Positions 54,236-64,000 of a DNA stretch of 64,000 nt are shown here, piece after piece. A program made the position numbers and the translations under genes. This DNA comes from CAVTPU01 sp963736695 (GTDB lineage Bacteria > Actinomycetota > Actinomycetes > Mycobacteriales > Micromonosporaceae): contig CAVTPU010000001.1 in assembly GCA_963736695.1 (NCBI GenBank), positions 744,001-808,000 of the forward strand, written 5' to 3'. Position 1 is the stretch's first letter, and every line of letters starts with the position of its first letter. Below the pieces are notes generated by a model. It had not been told where the DNA came from. It worked only from the letters and a program-made list of their open reading frames with translations, and ran no database searches.

Positions 54236-54754
54236 TCACGCCCCTCGGCGGGCAGGGGGCCGGGCGAAGATCACGACCGTGCCGGCCGCGCGGTCGTGCA
54301 GACCACGCTGATCCGCATCCATGATCAAGACTGGTACGCCGAGCGTGAGCAGGACACCACGCACCAGCGCGGCGATCACCCCGACCGGTCGGCCGTCGGC
54401 GAAGCCGACGCAACGCAGCGAGGTCACCCGCATGCCGGGTGTCTGGCCGAAGAGTCCGACGAAGAACCCGTACTCGATGATCAGGACAAAAACCGGCGCC
54501 CAGCCCTGCGAGAAGGGGTTCGCGAACAGGCCGGAGACGAGCAGGCAGCCGATCCAGTCGACGACCAGCGCCCCGAAACGCCGATTGAGGGGGGCCGGTT
54601 GCCAGGGACGGTCCGCGACCGCGATCCCCGGCGCGGCAGCCGCCGGCGCCACGCTTCGCCGACGCTGACCATTGGCCCGCCACCGACTATTGCGGACACT
54701 GCTATCCTGGACACCGCGATCCTGGACACGACCGGGCAGATCTCGCTCTACCAT
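54236..54754 (-). CDS. RDD-family membrane protein
   Basis: A 172-residue protein with the RDD membrane domain: RRFGALVVDWIGCLLVSGLF, then EYGFFVGLFGQTPGMRVTSL and DADQRGLHDRAAGTVVI. The N-terminal 45 residues are variable and contain a near-repeat (VQDRGVQDSSV) from a duplicated 15-base unit, so the true start may be internal. Position of Rv2219A. Confidence 0.85.
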   Translation of the reverse strand: MVERDLPGRVQDRGVQDSSVRNSRWRANGQRRRSVAPAAAAPGIAVADRPWQPAPLNRRFGALVVDWIGCLLVSGLFANPFSQGWAPVFVLIIEYGFFVGLFGQTPGMRVTSLRCVGFADGRPVGVIAALVRGVLLTLGVPVLIMDADQRGLHDRAAGTVVIFARPPARRGA

Positions 54755-54917
54755 GGCAACAAGCCTATCGGGCGGCTGAATCCGCGACTGGGCGCGGCCG
54801 CCGGGCGACGACGCCGGCCGCCGTTACACGGCTGAAACACCGCAGACACGGCGGGGCAACCGGTGCGCCATACGGTCGGCAATTGCCCCAGACTCTCTCC
54901 GACGTCCAGGAGGATGT

Positions 54918-56349
54918 GTGTTCGCCAATCCCGAGGAGCTTCTCCGCTACCTCTCCACCGAGGGCGTGAAGTTTGTCGATGTTCGATTCTGTGATCTGCC
55001 GGGTGTGATGCAGCACTTCACCGTGCCGGTCGAATCCTTCGACGACAGCGTCTTCACCGACGGCCTCGCCTTCGACGGCTCGTCGATCCGTGGTTTCCAG
55101 CAGATCCACGAGTCCGACATGCTGCTGCTGCCCGACGTGACGACCGCGTTCGTCGACCCGTTCCGGGACGCAGAAGACGCTCGCGCTCAACTTCTTCATC
55201 CACGACCCGTTCACCCGCGAGGCCTACTCGCGCGACCCGCGCAACGTGGCCAAGAAGGCCGAGACCTATCTGGCCTCCAGCGGCATCGCCGACACCGCCT
55301 ACTTCGGGGCCGAGGCCGAGTTCTACATCTTCGACTCGATCCGCCACGAGACCTCGCGCGCACCAGGCCTTCTACTCACATCGACTCGGTCGAGGGCTGG
55401 TGGAACACCGGCCGCGAGGAAGAGGGCGGCAACCGGGGCTACAAGACCGCCTACAAGGGCGGCTACTTCCCGGTCCCGCCGGTCGACCACTACGCCGACC
55501 TGCGCGACGCCATGATCGCGCAACCTCATCGACTCGGGCTTCATCGTCGAGCGCGCCCACCACGAGGTCGGCACCGCCGGCCAGGCGGAGATCAACTATC
55601 ACGTTCTCGACCCTGCTGCACGCCGGCGACCAGCATGCAGCTGTTCAAGTACATCATCAAGAACACCGCCTGGGCCGCCGGCAAGACCGCGACGTTCATG
55701 CCCAAGCCGCTCTTCGGCGACAACGGCTCCGGCATGCACACCCACCAGAGCCTGTGGCTCGGCGGCGAGCCGCTGTTCTACGACGAGACCGGCTACGGCG
55801 GCCTCTCCGACATCGCCCGCTGGTACGTCGGCGGTCTGCTGCGACCACGCCCCGTCGCTGCTGGCCTTCACCAACCCGACGGTCAACTCCTACCGCCGCC
55901 TGGTGCCCGGCTTCGAGGCCCCGGTCAACCTGGTCTACTCGCAGCGCAACCGGTCGGCCTGCACCCGCATCCCGGTCACCGGCAGCAACGCCAAGGCCAA
56001 GCGCATCGAGTTCCGCGTGCCGGACCCGTCCTCCAACCCGTACCTCGCCTTCGCGGCGATGCTGATGGCCGGCCTCGACGGCGTCCGAACAAGATCGAGC
56101 CGCCGGCTCCGATCGACAAGGACCTCTACGACCTGCCGCCGGAGGAGATCGCCGACGTCACCCAGGTGCCGGGCTCGCTGCCCGAGGTGCTCACCGCGCT
56201 CGAGTCCGACCACGACTATCCTGCTCGAGGGTGGCGTCTTCACCCCAGACCTGATCGAGACGTGGATCGACTGGAAGCAGGCGAACGAGATCGACCCGGT
56301 TCGGCTGCGCCCGACCCCGCACGAGTTCGCCATGTACTACGACTGCTGA
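54918..56349 (+). CDS. glnA: Glutamine synthetase type I (nine frame events)
   Basis: GlnA makes glutamine from glutamate and ammonia. GTG start with AGGAGG. Conserved segments include FDGSSIRGFQQIHESDM, AYFGAEAEFYIFDS, GYKTAYKGGYFPVPPVDHY, GDNGSGMHTHQSLW, VNLVYSQRNRSA and FRVPDPSSNPYLAFAA; the adenylylation-site Tyr is in KDLYDLPPEE. Eight extra bases (near 55170, 55376, 55387, 55521, 55597, 55631, 55842, 56217) and one missing base (56086) scatter it over three frames. All lie at, or can be read at, codon position 3; removing them gives exactly 474 residues. It is the partner of GlnE at the end of the window. Confidence 0.95.
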
Positions 56350-56370
56350 GACACCTCACCAGCCGCGCGG

Positions 56371-56412
56371 CAGCGGGGCCGGCTCACGACGCACCGTGGG
56401 CCGGCCCCGCTG
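56371..56412 (+). terminator. Terminator of glnA
   Basis: A perfect 12-bp stem (CAGCGGGGCCGG/CCGGCCCCGCTG) with an 18-base loop, followed by TGTCATTC. Confidence 0.8.
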
Positions 56413-56557
56413 TCATTCGTCGGCGTTGCCTCATTGACCCGTACGCCGAATGAAGCGAACTGCCCCGGATGGGCACAGGAGGGGCGAAAGAGGACCGGCG
56501 ACCGCGGCACGTATGGCCTGTTCGGCTGGTGCCGTGGTTGACGATTCGGCCCGTAGC

Positions 56558-59287
56558 ATGCGCGCTGTGACCGACACGCGACAGCCCATCCCGCCCGCAC
56601 CAGGCAGTTCCGCCCCAGACACTTCCGCCTCGGCTGGCGACAGCCCCTCGCCGGCGGCCGGCCGTCGTGGGTGGCGCCGCGCGCGCTGGGTCGCACTGTG
56701 GTCCCTGGTGACCGTCGTGGTTCTCGCGCTCACCACCAGCGGCCTCGTCGTGTGGTCGGTCCGACAAGCATTCCCCCAGCACTCCGGCGAGCTCGCGATC
56801 GCCGGGCTGACCGCGCCCGTCACCGTCTATCGCGACGGCTACGGTGTTCCCCAGCTCTACGCCGCCAATCCGGGGGACCTGTTCCGCGCCCAGGGCTACG
56901 TGCACGCGCAGGACCGGTTCTGGGAGATGGACGTGCGGCGCCACGTCACGTCGGGGCGCTTGGCCGAACTCTTCGGCGTCGAACAGGTCAAGACCGACGC
57001 GTTCCTGCGCACTCTGGGATGGCGGCGGGTCGCCGAGCAGGAGTGGGCGGCGCTGCCCGCCGACGTGCGCGGTTATCTGCAGGCCTACGCCGACGGGGTC
57101 AACGCCTGGCTCGACGACACCGGCGGGGCCGACGCAACCGGGGCGAAGAGCCTCGAATACAGCGTGCTCGGATTGAGCAACAGCGACTACACGGTCGCGA
57201 AGTGGGACCCGATCGACTCCCTCGCCTGGCTCAAGGCGATGGCGTTCGACCTGCGTGGCAACATGGGTGACGAGATCGACAGGGCCACCTACCTGGCTGC
57301 CGGTCTGACCCGCGAGCAGGTCGACGAACTGTTCCCCGACTACCCGTACGAGGTGAATCGCCCGATCGTCGGTGGGGGCACGGTCGTCAAGGGTGCCTTC
57401 GACCCCAACGCCCGCGCCGCCACTCCCCCGGCGACGCCGCGGGTCGCCGCATCGCTGCTCGCCGACCTGGCGAGCGATGTCGCTGAGCTGCCTCATTTCA
57501 TCGGCGATGGCAGCACCGGAATCGGGTCCAACTCGTGGGTCATCAGCGGCTCGCTCACGGCCACCGGCAAACCTCTGCTGGCCAACGATCCGCACCTGAG
57601 TTCGTCGATGCCGGGCATCTGGTTTCAGGTGGGCCTGCACTGCTCATGTGAGTTCAATGTGGAGGGATTCTCGTTCGCCGGAGTGCCGGGGATCATCATC
57701 GGGCACAACGACCGGCTCGCGTGGGGTTTCACCAACCTGGGGCCGGACGTGACCGACCTCTATGTCGAGAAGATCGACGGCGATCGGGTCTTCACCGGCA
57801 AGGCGTGGGTGCCGTTGCAGACCCGCACCGAGACCATCAACGTCGCCGGCGGAGATCCGGTCACCATCACCGTGCGCAGCAGCGGCCACGGTCCGTTGCT
57901 CTCCGATCGGTCCGGCGATCTGTTCGGCGTCGCTGGCGCGCCACCGCTCACCGAGTCGGGCACGCCGGCGTCGTCGGTCTCCCCGGCACCGAAGCCCACG
58001 GTGGACACGGGTGCGCCCGGGGTGCCGGCTGAGGCGGAGAAGGCGCCCTACGCGGTGGCGCTGCGGTGGACCGCACTCGACCCCGGCCACACCATCGAGG
58101 CCATCTTCGCTCTCGACCTCGCCACCAACCGTGACCAGCTGCGCGCGGCCGCGGCGAAGTTCGACGTGCCCTCGCAGAACATCATCTTCGCCGACGTCGA
58201 TGGCAACATCGGCTATCAGTCGCCGGGGCGCATCCCGGTGCGGGGCAAGGGCGATGGACGGTGGCCGGTGCCCGGCTGGGACCCCGCCTATGACTGGACC
58301 GGCTATATCCCCTTCGCCGAACTCCCGACGGACTACAACCCGGCCGAGGGGTGGATCGTCACCGCCAACCAGGCCGTCGTCGGGCCGCAATATCCGCATC
58401 TGCTCACCCATGACTGGTCCTATGGCTATCGCAGCCAACGCATCGTCGAGATGATCAAAGAAAGGGCGGCGGCCGGCAAGTTCACCGCCGAGGACATCCG
58501 GGTCATGCAGTTCGACAACCGCAACAGCCTCGCCGCCGACCTCGTCCCGGCGCTGCTCGCCGTGCCGGCCACCGGAACCGCCGCGACGGCGCGCGACCTG
58601 CTGCGCGGCTGGGACTATCAGCAGCCCGCGCAGTCGCCGGCGGGCAGTGCGGCGGCCGCCGCGTTCTTCAACGCCACGTGGCGGCATCTGTTGCTGCGCA
58701 CCTTCGACGAGTTGCCCGACGGCGCCGAGATCGATGGCAACGACAAGTGGTGGACGGTCGCACGCGACCTGTTGACGAAGCCGACCGATCCGTGGTGGGA
58801 CGACGTCTCCACACCCGCGACCGAGAGTCGCGACGACATGTTGTCGGCGGCGATGAGCGACGCGGCCGACGAGCTCACCGGCCTGTTGGGGGACGAACCC
58901 GCCGACTGGCGATGGGGCGAGTTGCACACGCTGACGTTGACCCACCAGACGCTGGGCAAGTCGGGCATCGCCCCCGTGGAGTGGTTGTTCAACCGGGGGC
59001 CGGTGGAGGCTGCGGGCGGCTCGTCGATCGTCAACGCCACCGGATGGACCGCGAGCGTCGGCTATGAGGTCGGCCCAATTCCGTCGATGCGCATGATCGT
59101 CGATCTGTCTCACCTGGACAATTCCCGGTGGGTGCAGTTGACCGGCAACTCCGGTCACGCCTTCCACCCCAACTATGACGATCAGGTCGAGCTGTGGCGC
59201 ACCGGGGCGAACCTGCCGATGCGCTGGGATCGCAAGACAATCGAGGCGGAGGCCACCGACACGCTGACCTTCACCCCGACCACATAG
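56558..59287 (+). CDS. Penicillin acylase family N-terminal-nucleophile hydrolase
   Basis: A 909-residue protein, uninterrupted. After a Pro/Ser-rich start of 40 residues comes one membrane helix (LWSLVTVVVLALTTSGLVVW), so it is exported or anchored. The alpha part has RDGYGVPQLYAANPGDLFRA and QDRFWEMDVRRHVTSGRLAE. Autocleavage before the Ser of GSNSWVISGS (near residue 325) should free the catalytic serine of the beta part, which goes on with LLANDPHLSSSMPGIWFQ. Substrates may be beta-lactams, acyl-homoserine lactones or other N-acyl compounds. Starts at 56558 (ATG) or 56567 (GTG). Confidence 0.92.
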   Translation: MRAVTDTRQPIPPAPGSSAPDTSASAGDSPSPAAGRRGWRRARWVALWSLVTVVVLALTTSGLVVWSVRQAFPQHSGELAIAGLTAPVTVYRDGYGVPQLYAANPGDLFRAQGYVHAQDRFWEMDVRRHVTSGRLAELFGVEQVKTDAFLRTLGWRRVAEQEWAALPADVRGYLQAYADGVNAWLDDTGGADATGAKSLEYSVLGLSNSDYTVAKWDPIDSLAWLKAMAFDLRGNMGDEIDRATYLAAGLTREQVDELFPDYPYEVNRPIVGGGTVVKGAFDPNARAATPPATPRVAASLLADLASDVAELPHFIGDGSTGIGSNSWVISGSLTATGKPLLANDPHLSSSMPGIWFQVGLHCSCEFNVEGFSFAGVPGIIIGHNDRLAWGFTNLGPDVTDLYVEKIDGDRVFTGKAWVPLQTRTETINVAGGDPVTITVRSSGHGPLLSDRSGDLFGVAGAPPLTESGTPASSVSPAPKPTVDTGAPGVPAEAEKAPYAVALRWTALDPGHTIEAIFALDLATNRDQLRAAAAKFDVPSQNIIFADVDGNIGYQSPGRIPVRGKGDGRWPVPGWDPAYDWTGYIPFAELPTDYNPAEGWIVTANQAVVGPQYPHLLTHDWSYGYRSQRIVEMIKERAAAGKFTAEDIRVMQFDNRNSLAADLVPALLAVPATGTAATARDLLRGWDYQQPAQSPAGSAAAAAFFNATWRHLLLRTFDELPDGAEIDGNDKWWTVARDLLTKPTDPWWDDVSTPATESRDDMLSAAMSDAADELTGLLGDEPADWRWGELHTLTLTHQTLGKSGIAPVEWLFNRGPVEAAGGSSIVNATGWTASVGYEVGPIPSMRMIVDLSHLDNSRWVQLTGNSGHAFHPNYDDQVELWRTGANLPMRWDRKTIEAEATDTLTFTPTT

Positions 59288-59323
59288 CCCACATCCTCTG
59301 TAGACACTTACGGACGCATCCTG

Positions 59324-59368
59324 CGGCTGGTCACCGGATGAGTTAGACACTCGCCCGGTGACCAGCCG
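59324..59368. terminator. Terminator between acylase and transporter genes
   Basis: Perfect 14-bp arms (CGGCTGGTCACCGG/CCGGTGACCAGCCG) and a 17-base loop lie between convergent genes. Confidence 0.8.
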
Positions 59369-59374
59369 ACGACA

Positions 59375-60769
59375 TCACTGCGCGGCGGTGTGGTGCAACG
59401 CCGGCGTCAGACCGCGTTCGTGCAGCTCCTGCCGAACTGCCCGGTGCGACTCCCGGGTCACCGGATAGCCACGCAGCACGAGCACGGCGGCCAGCAGGAA
59501 CAGGGCCGGCACCGGGCCGGTCATGATCCGAATCGCCTGCAGCGTGCCGTCGAAGACCGGCGCGCTGGCGTCGTAGCCAAACGATGCCAGCGCACCGCCG
59601 ACCGCGACCATCCCCAGCGTCCGAGCGATCTTGTCGAGCAGCCCGTACACGCCGTAGAACATTCCTTCACGCCGATGGCCGGTCTTCGCCTGATCGTATT
59701 CGATCACGTCGGCGACCATCGTGTATGGGAACACCCAGTGGGCGGAGATGCCGAACCCGACCGCCACCATCACCACGAGCATCGGCAGGGCACCGCCCTG
59801 CGGCACCAGATAGGTGGCCGCCAACGCCAACGCGGTCACAACCAGGCCGGCCGAGTAGGAAATGGTTTTGCTGTGCCGGTCGGACAACCACTTCCAGAAT
59901 GGAATGAACACCGCGAGCACGATCATCATGACGCCGATAACGGTGCCGACAAATTTCTCATCGCGAAGAAGCTGACGCACCACGAAGTAGGCCAGCGCGG
60001 TGGAGACGACGGTGAAGCCGAACCGGACCAGCATAAACGAAGTGATCAGCCGGACAAATGGCCGATTGGCGAGAGCGGTGCGGACCGACGTGACGAGGCC
60101 AAGCTCTGTGGTTGCCGGCGCGGTCTGGACCGGTTCCTTGATTCGCCAGGCAACCAGTGCGGTGGTCAGACCGGCGATCCCCCCGAACACCGTTCCGACG
60201 AGGATGAATCCGACCTTCGGATCGGAGCCTGCGGATGCGATCATCGGGGTGACCGTCCCGCCGAGCAGGAAACCGACCACGGCGCCGACCGATCCGTATG
60301 CCCCCAGGCTGGTGCGTTCGTCATAGTCGTGGGTGAGTTCGGCGGACAGCGCCGCGTAGGGCACTGCGACGATCGTCAGCGCAGTGTCGAACAAAATGAA
60401 GGTAACGAGGATGACCAGGAACGCGGTGACCCCGGTGAGTCCACGTGGGATGGCGAAGAGGGCAAAGGTGACCAACGCCAGTGGCACCGCGCCATAGACG
60501 AGATAGACCCGCCGCCGACCCCATCGGGATCTGGTCCGGTCGGAGATCCACCCGAAGAGCGGGTCGTTGACGATATCCCAGATTTTGGCCACACCGAGGG
60601 CGGTGCTGGCGAGTCCGATCGGGACTTTGGCGATGTCACTGTAGAAGTACAGCAGGTAGAACGACTGCACGGCGAGGAGCGCGGTGATGCCGAGGTTGCC
60701 GGCGCCGTACATCGCTTTGACTGATCGCCGGACCCGATGCGTCTCGGGGGCCAGCATGGTTGTCGTCAT
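59375..60769 (-). CDS. GPH/MFS_2-family cation symporter
   Basis: A 464-residue, twelve-helix transporter of the glycoside-pentoside-hexuronide:cation group. It has the family loop motif WGWISDRTRSRWGRRRVYL-like (GWISDRTRSRWGRRR), VPYAALSAELTHDYDERTSL and GFGISAHWVFPYTMVADVIEYD. It may import a sugar, but some members carry lipids (MFSD2A-like) and the neighbouring AMP-ligase favours an acyl substrate. The ATG overlaps the ligase stop (ATGA), so the two work together. Confidence 0.85.
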   Translation of the reverse strand: MTTTMLAPETHRVRRSVKAMYGAGNLGITALLAVQSFYLLYFYSDIAKVPIGLASTALGVAKIWDIVNDPLFGWISDRTRSRWGRRRVYLVYGAVPLALVTFALFAIPRGLTGVTAFLVILVTFILFDTALTIVAVPYAALSAELTHDYDERTSLGAYGSVGAVVGFLLGGTVTPMIASAGSDPKVGFILVGTVFGGIAGLTTALVAWRIKEPVQTAPATTELGLVTSVRTALANRPFVRLITSFMLVRFGFTVVSTALAYFVVRQLLRDEKFVGTVIGVMMIVLAVFIPFWKWLSDRHSKTISYSAGLVVTALALAATYLVPQGGALPMLVVMVAVGFGISAHWVFPYTMVADVIEYDQAKTGHRREGMFYGVYGLLDKIARTLGMVAVGGALASFGYDASAPVFDGTLQAIRIMTGPVPALFLLAAVLVLRGYPVTRESHRAVRQELHERGLTPALHHTAAQ

Positions 60770-62379
60770 GACGTGCCTTCCGTGAGAAATTCCCGCACCT
60801 CTCGGCGCAGGACCTTGGCCAGCAGGCTGCGTGGGAGCTCGTCGAGGACCGCTATCCGGTCTGGCTGATCGGCTTCGGGCACATTGCGCTCGCCGAGCAG
60901 CTGGATAACTTCCTTGCTGATCGTCTCCGGTGTCGGGCCGCCGGTGGCCGCCGCGTCGCGGGCTGCCTTGCGTAGTGACAGCGCCAACACCGCCTGCTCG
61001 CCAACCTGGACATAGGCGGTCTCCTTCACCGCCGGATGGTCATGCACCACCTCTTCCACCAGCCGCGGGTAGGTCGTGTGGCCGCGGCGCTCAATGACGT
61101 CAGCGGCTCGGCCCAGCACATGCAGCAGGCCGTCGTTGCCGACGAAACCGACGTCTCCCATGCGGAACCATCCGTCATGAAACACCTCAGCGTTGAGGTC
61201 GGGCCGGTCCAGATATCCGTTGAAAGCGGTGGGGCTCTTCACCTCGAGCAGGCCGGGTTGGGCGGCCGGCAACAGGGTGCCTGCCTCGTCGACCACGCGG
61301 ATCCGGATCGGGTCGACGATTCGACCGACCGAGGAGAGCACCGACCGGGGCGCGATCCGGCCATCAACCATATGTTCCGCGGGCTGCAGCATCGCCAACG
61401 GTGGGAGCACCTCCGAGCTGCCATAACCCTGTTGCAGCACCGGCCCGAACCGGCGAATCGCCTCTTCCAGCTTGGCGGCCGGCAACTGCTCCGAGCCATA
61501 GATGATGTTGCGCAGCGACGACATGTCGTATGCATCGGCGGGCAGGTCGAGCAGGTCGATGAGCATGCTCGGAGTGACGAAGAGGCGGGCGGCACGGTGC
61601 TCGTCGACCGCGGCTGCGATGGCGGAGGCGCAATACTGGTCGGGAACCACCAGAATGCCGCCGGAGAGCAGCGTCGGCAGCACGACCCCGCTGCCCGCAC
61701 CGGCCAGCGGAACTCCGACGACGAGGGTCTCCGGTTCGCGGGTCTGCTGGCCGACCCCGACATGCCGCACAATCAGCCGCATTGATATGAGCGACGTGCC
61801 CTGGTTGACCACCATGGTCTTGGGCGTGCCGGTCGTGCCGGAGGTGAAGCCGAGCACCATCGGATCGGTCGCGGCCAATGACTCACCCGAAGGGCTCGGC
61901 TGATGCCCGGTGAGCTGTCGTTCGTAGACCTCCCCGGTGGTCCAGATCTGAGCCATTGGAGCGGCCTCGGCCAGGGTCTGGCTGAGCTCGGCGAGCAGGT
62001 CGTGGTTACAGACGATGACCCGGGGCTGAGCCACCGCCACGACTTCCCGCAGCCGTTCGGCGGTGATCGGCAGATTTACTTGAGTTAATACCGCGCCGCT
62101 CTCCCACGCCGCCAGCATCAGTTCGATGCGTTCATGCTCGTCGGTGAGCAAACCCAGAACCCGATCGCCTTTGCCGACCCCGTGTTCCGCCATGGCCCCG
62201 ACCAGACGTAGCACCCGATCCTCAAGCTCGGTGTAGGTAAATTTACCGGACGGCGTGATCAGCGCGGTTCGCTGGGGAAAGCGTCGAAACGCGAACCGGG
62301 CCGCGTCTCGCGGCGTTGACCAGCGATTCAACATCGCCAAGACCAGTCTTTTGCGGATTCGCGACACGACGGAAGACAT
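60766..62379 (-). CDS. AMP-dependent acyl-CoA synthetase / ligase
   Basis: A 537-residue ANL-family enzyme that activates a carboxylic acid as acyl-AMP. The P-loop-like motif is LGFTSGTTGTPKTMV; then YGSSEVLPP, GDVGFVGNDGLLHVLGRAADV and the C-terminal catalytic Lys near RSLLAKVLRREV. ATG 62379 has AGGAG eight bases upstream; the open frame runs further upstream but into glnE. Coupling to a transporter suggests uptake and activation of the same compound. The 214-base gap to glnE holds no other gene. Confidence 0.9.
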   Translation of the reverse strand: MSSVVSRIRKRLVLAMLNRWSTPRDAARFAFRRFPQRTALITPSGKFTYTELEDRVLRLVGAMAEHGVGKGDRVLGLLTDEHERIELMLAAWESGAVLTQVNLPITAERLREVVAVAQPRVIVCNHDLLAELSQTLAEAAPMAQIWTTGEVYERQLTGHQPSPSGESLAATDPMVLGFTSGTTGTPKTMVVNQGTSLISMRLIVRHVGVGQQTREPETLVVGVPLAGAGSGVVLPTLLSGGILVVPDQYCASAIAAAVDEHRAARLFVTPSMLIDLLDLPADAYDMSSLRNIIYGSEQLPAAKLEEAIRRFGPVLQQGYGSSEVLPPLAMLQPAEHMVDGRIAPRSVLSSVGRIVDPIRIRVVDEAGTLLPAAQPGLLEVKSPTAFNGYLDRPDLNAEVFHDGWFRMGDVGFVGNDGLLHVLGRAADVIERRGHTTYPRLVEEVVHDHPAVKETAYVQVGEQAVLALSLRKAARDAAATGGPTPETISKEVIQLLGERNVPEADQPDRIAVLDELPRSLLAKVLRREVREFLTEGTS

Positions 62380-62593
62380 AGACTCTCCTGATGGTCCGGC
62401 TAGATCGCGCCATGCTATCGCTGGCGCCGTCGCAGTGCGAATTTTCGACAAACATCCGAGCAATTGACTAGGCCCGATGCGTGAGACTTGACAACGCCGC
62501 CTGTGCGCGGAAAGGTAATCGATCGGCGAAAATGCCCCGAGCGTGGCGGCTCGACCCAGACGGGCCAGTGTCGACTGTGGACGGCGGATGCGG

Positions 62594-64000
62594 TCAGGGG
62601 CCGAGAAAGACCCGCTCGGCGGCGGTGCGAGCGCGCCGGGCGGTGCGCAGATAGTCGTCGAGGAACTCCCCCGGGTCACCCGCCGCCGAGTGTGACACCA
62701 CCCGCGCGACGCTGGCCAACTCCGGACCGTGCCGGGGCAACTGGTCGCTCGGCCGGCCACGCACGAGCATGAGCGCGTTGCGCACGCCGGTCGCCGACAA
62801 CCAGCCGGCGCGCAGCGCCTCGGCGTCACCGGGCGTGACGAGACCGGCGTCGCGGGCGGCGGCAAGGGCTTCGAGCGTACGCGGAGTGCGCAGCCCAGCC
62901 ACCTCGTGACCGTGCCGCAACTGCAAGAGCTGCACGGCCCACTCGACGTCGGCGAGCCCGCCGCGGCCCAGTTTGGTGTGGGTGTGCGGGTCGGCCCGCT
63001 GCGGCAGCCGCTCGGTGTCCACGCGCGCCTTGATTCGCCGGATCTCGGTGACCTGTTCGGCGGTCAGCCCGCCGTGAGGGAAGCGCACCCCGTCCGCGAG
63101 GGCGAGGAACCGGCGTCCCAGATCGTCGTCGCCGCACACGACGCGGGCCCGCAGCAGCGCCTGGGCCTCCCAAGTCTTCGACCAGGTCGCGTAGTAGCGC
63201 GCGTAGGCCGGCAGGCTGCGCACCAACGGCCCCTGTCGGCCCTCGGGGCGCAGGTCGGCGTCGATGCCCAGGGGCGGCTCCGGCGACGGCGCGGAGAGCA
63301 GTCGCCGGAGCTCCTCGGCGACCTGATGCGCGAGCCCGCTCGCGACGTCGTCGGCGGTGCCGGGCGGCGGCTCATAGACGAAGAGCACGTCGGCGTCGGA
63401 CGAGTAGCCCATCTCGGCACCACCGAGCCGACCCATGCCGATAACGGCGAAGGGCACGTGGGCGGCGCCGACCCGTGATGTCGCGGCGACGAGCGCGGCG
63501 GCGAGTGTCGCGTCGGTGAGGTCGGACAACGCCTGTCCGACCTGGGCGGGTGTCGTCGTGCCGAGCAGGTCGGCGCAGGCGATGCGCAGTTGTTCCCGGC
63601 GGCGCAGGGCGCGCACCGCCTGCACGGCCGCTCCGGCGCCGCCACGCCACCCGTCGTCTCCGGCGCGGCCGTGCCGGTGCACGGCCGCGAGCAGCCCCTC
63701 CATGAGCGACGCGCGGGGCCGGGCGACGAGTTCGGCGTCGTCGGCGAGCAGTCGCAGCGCCTCGGGGTCGCGGGTGAGCAGGTCGGCGACATATCGACTG
63801 ATGCCGAGCAGCCGAGCCATCCTCGACGCGACGGGTCCCTCGTCGCGCAGCAGGCGCAGAAACCACGGGGTCGCCCGCAGCGCGTCGGAGACGCCACGAT
63901 AGGCGAGCAGGCCCCGATCGGGTTCGGGGACATCGGCGAATTCGTCGAGCAGCACGGGCAGCAGCGTGTGTTGGATCGCGGCATATCGGGAGACTCCGCC
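62594..64000 (-). CDS. glnE: Glutamine synthetase adenylyltransferase, C-terminal part (cut by window edge)
   Basis: The last 468 residues of the bifunctional enzyme that adds AMP to, and removes it from, the conserved Tyr of GlnA, in response to nitrogen. The second nucleotidyltransferase site is clear: GMGRLGGAEMGYSSDADVLF. Then LRPEGRQGPLVRSL, KTWEAQALLRARVVCGD and KLGRGGLADVEWAVQLLQL. The N-terminal deadenylylating half is beyond the edge. Its position after glnA is the mycobacterial one (Rv2221c). Confidence 0.95.
   Translation of the reverse strand, partial: GGVSRYAAIQHTLLPVLLDEFADVPEPDRGLLAYRGVSDALRATPWFLRLLRDEGPVASRMARLLGISRYVADLLTRDPEALRLLADDAELVARPRASLMEGLLAAVHRHGRAGDDGWRGGAGAAVQAVRALRRREQLRIACADLLGTTTPAQVGQALSDLTDATLAAALVAATSRVGAAHVPFAVIGMGRLGGAEMGYSSDADVLFVYEPPPGTADDVASGLAHQVAEELRRLLSAPSPEPPLGIDADLRPEGRQGPLVRSLPAYARYYATWSKTWEAQALLRARVVCGDDDLGRRFLALADGVRFPHGGLTAEQVTEIRRIKARVDTERLPQRADPHTHTKLGRGGLADVEWAVQLLQLRHGHEVAGLRTPRTLEALAAARDAGLVTPGDAEALRAGWLSATGVRNALMLVRGRPSDQLPRHGPELASVARVVSHSAAGDPGEFLDDYLRTARRARTAAERVFLGP

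Noticed and set aside
60766..62865. 699-codon version of the AMP-ligase
   Set aside because: The extra N-terminal part overlaps glnE in another frame and lacks similarity; ATG 62379 has a good ribosome binding site and the normal family start.

Overview
This is a GC-rich actinobacterial chromosome segment. GTG starts and AGGAGG-type ribosome binding sites are common, and the respiratory genes have the actinobacterial architecture (long QcrA with an N-terminal membrane region, two-haem QcrC, small CtaF). Gene order closely follows the Mycobacterium tuberculosis Rv2192c-Rv2221c block (from memory, not searched): trpD, ctaE-qcrC-qcrA-qcrB, ctaF-ctaC, adoK, HesB/ErpA, glycerate kinase, a cobU/cobT pair, gcvT, pepA, E2 (sucB/dlaT), DUF1731-type epimerase, lipB, lipA, DUF4191, RDD, glnA1, glnE. 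The organism is not mycobacterial in detail; I do not name a genus.

Layout. 0-1.5 kb: end of a nucleotidyltransferase, a stand-alone Lrp ligand domain and a DUF6891 protein. 1.6-10 kb: aerobic respiration (bc1 complex, oxidase subunits II, III and IV but no subunit I), trpD, a receiver-like protein and a secreted phospholipase A2. 10.3-17.8 kb: cysteine desulfurase-TusA, adenosine kinase, ErpA, glycerate kinase, NadA, a MurA-family enzyme, DUF3043. 17.9-25.4 kb: AzlCD with a divergent XRE-cupin regulator, an ABC-2 exporter, a TPR/WG-repeat protein, an aldo/keto reductase. 25.5-38.4 kb: site-2 protease, CobU and a divergent CobT with a long disordered tail, CAP protein, GcvT, PepA, lipoamide dehydrogenase, E2, epimerase, LipB. 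38.4-50.8 kb is an accessory block between lipB and lipA: aminotransferase, a DUF6620-like gene flanked by two inverted paralogues, a decayed aspS fragment, otsA with a coupled 36-codon leader, a STAS protein, a response regulator/kinase/GerMN-lipoprotein operon, and an archaeal-type aspartyl-tRNA synthetase behind a T-box leader. 50.9-64 kb: lipA, DUF4191, RDD, glnA, a penicillin-acylase-family hydrolase, a GPH transporter with an AMP-ligase, and the end of glnE.

The most striking signal is that ten or eleven conserved genes (qcrB, qcrA, qcrC, ctaE, adoK, glycerate kinase, nadA, murA, aldo/keto reductase, glnA, probably tetR) are broken by about 40 one-base shifts, while long neighbours are intact. 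Nearly all shifts can be read as an extra or missing base at codon position 3, often with both synonymous third bases present (TATC for TAT/TAC, CAAG for CAA/CAG). After this correction every broken gene closes to a whole number of codons at its family length. This points to a consensus that merged or dropped wobble-position alleles, not to real pseudogenes. The best biological candidates are the aspS T-box and the aspS remnant.
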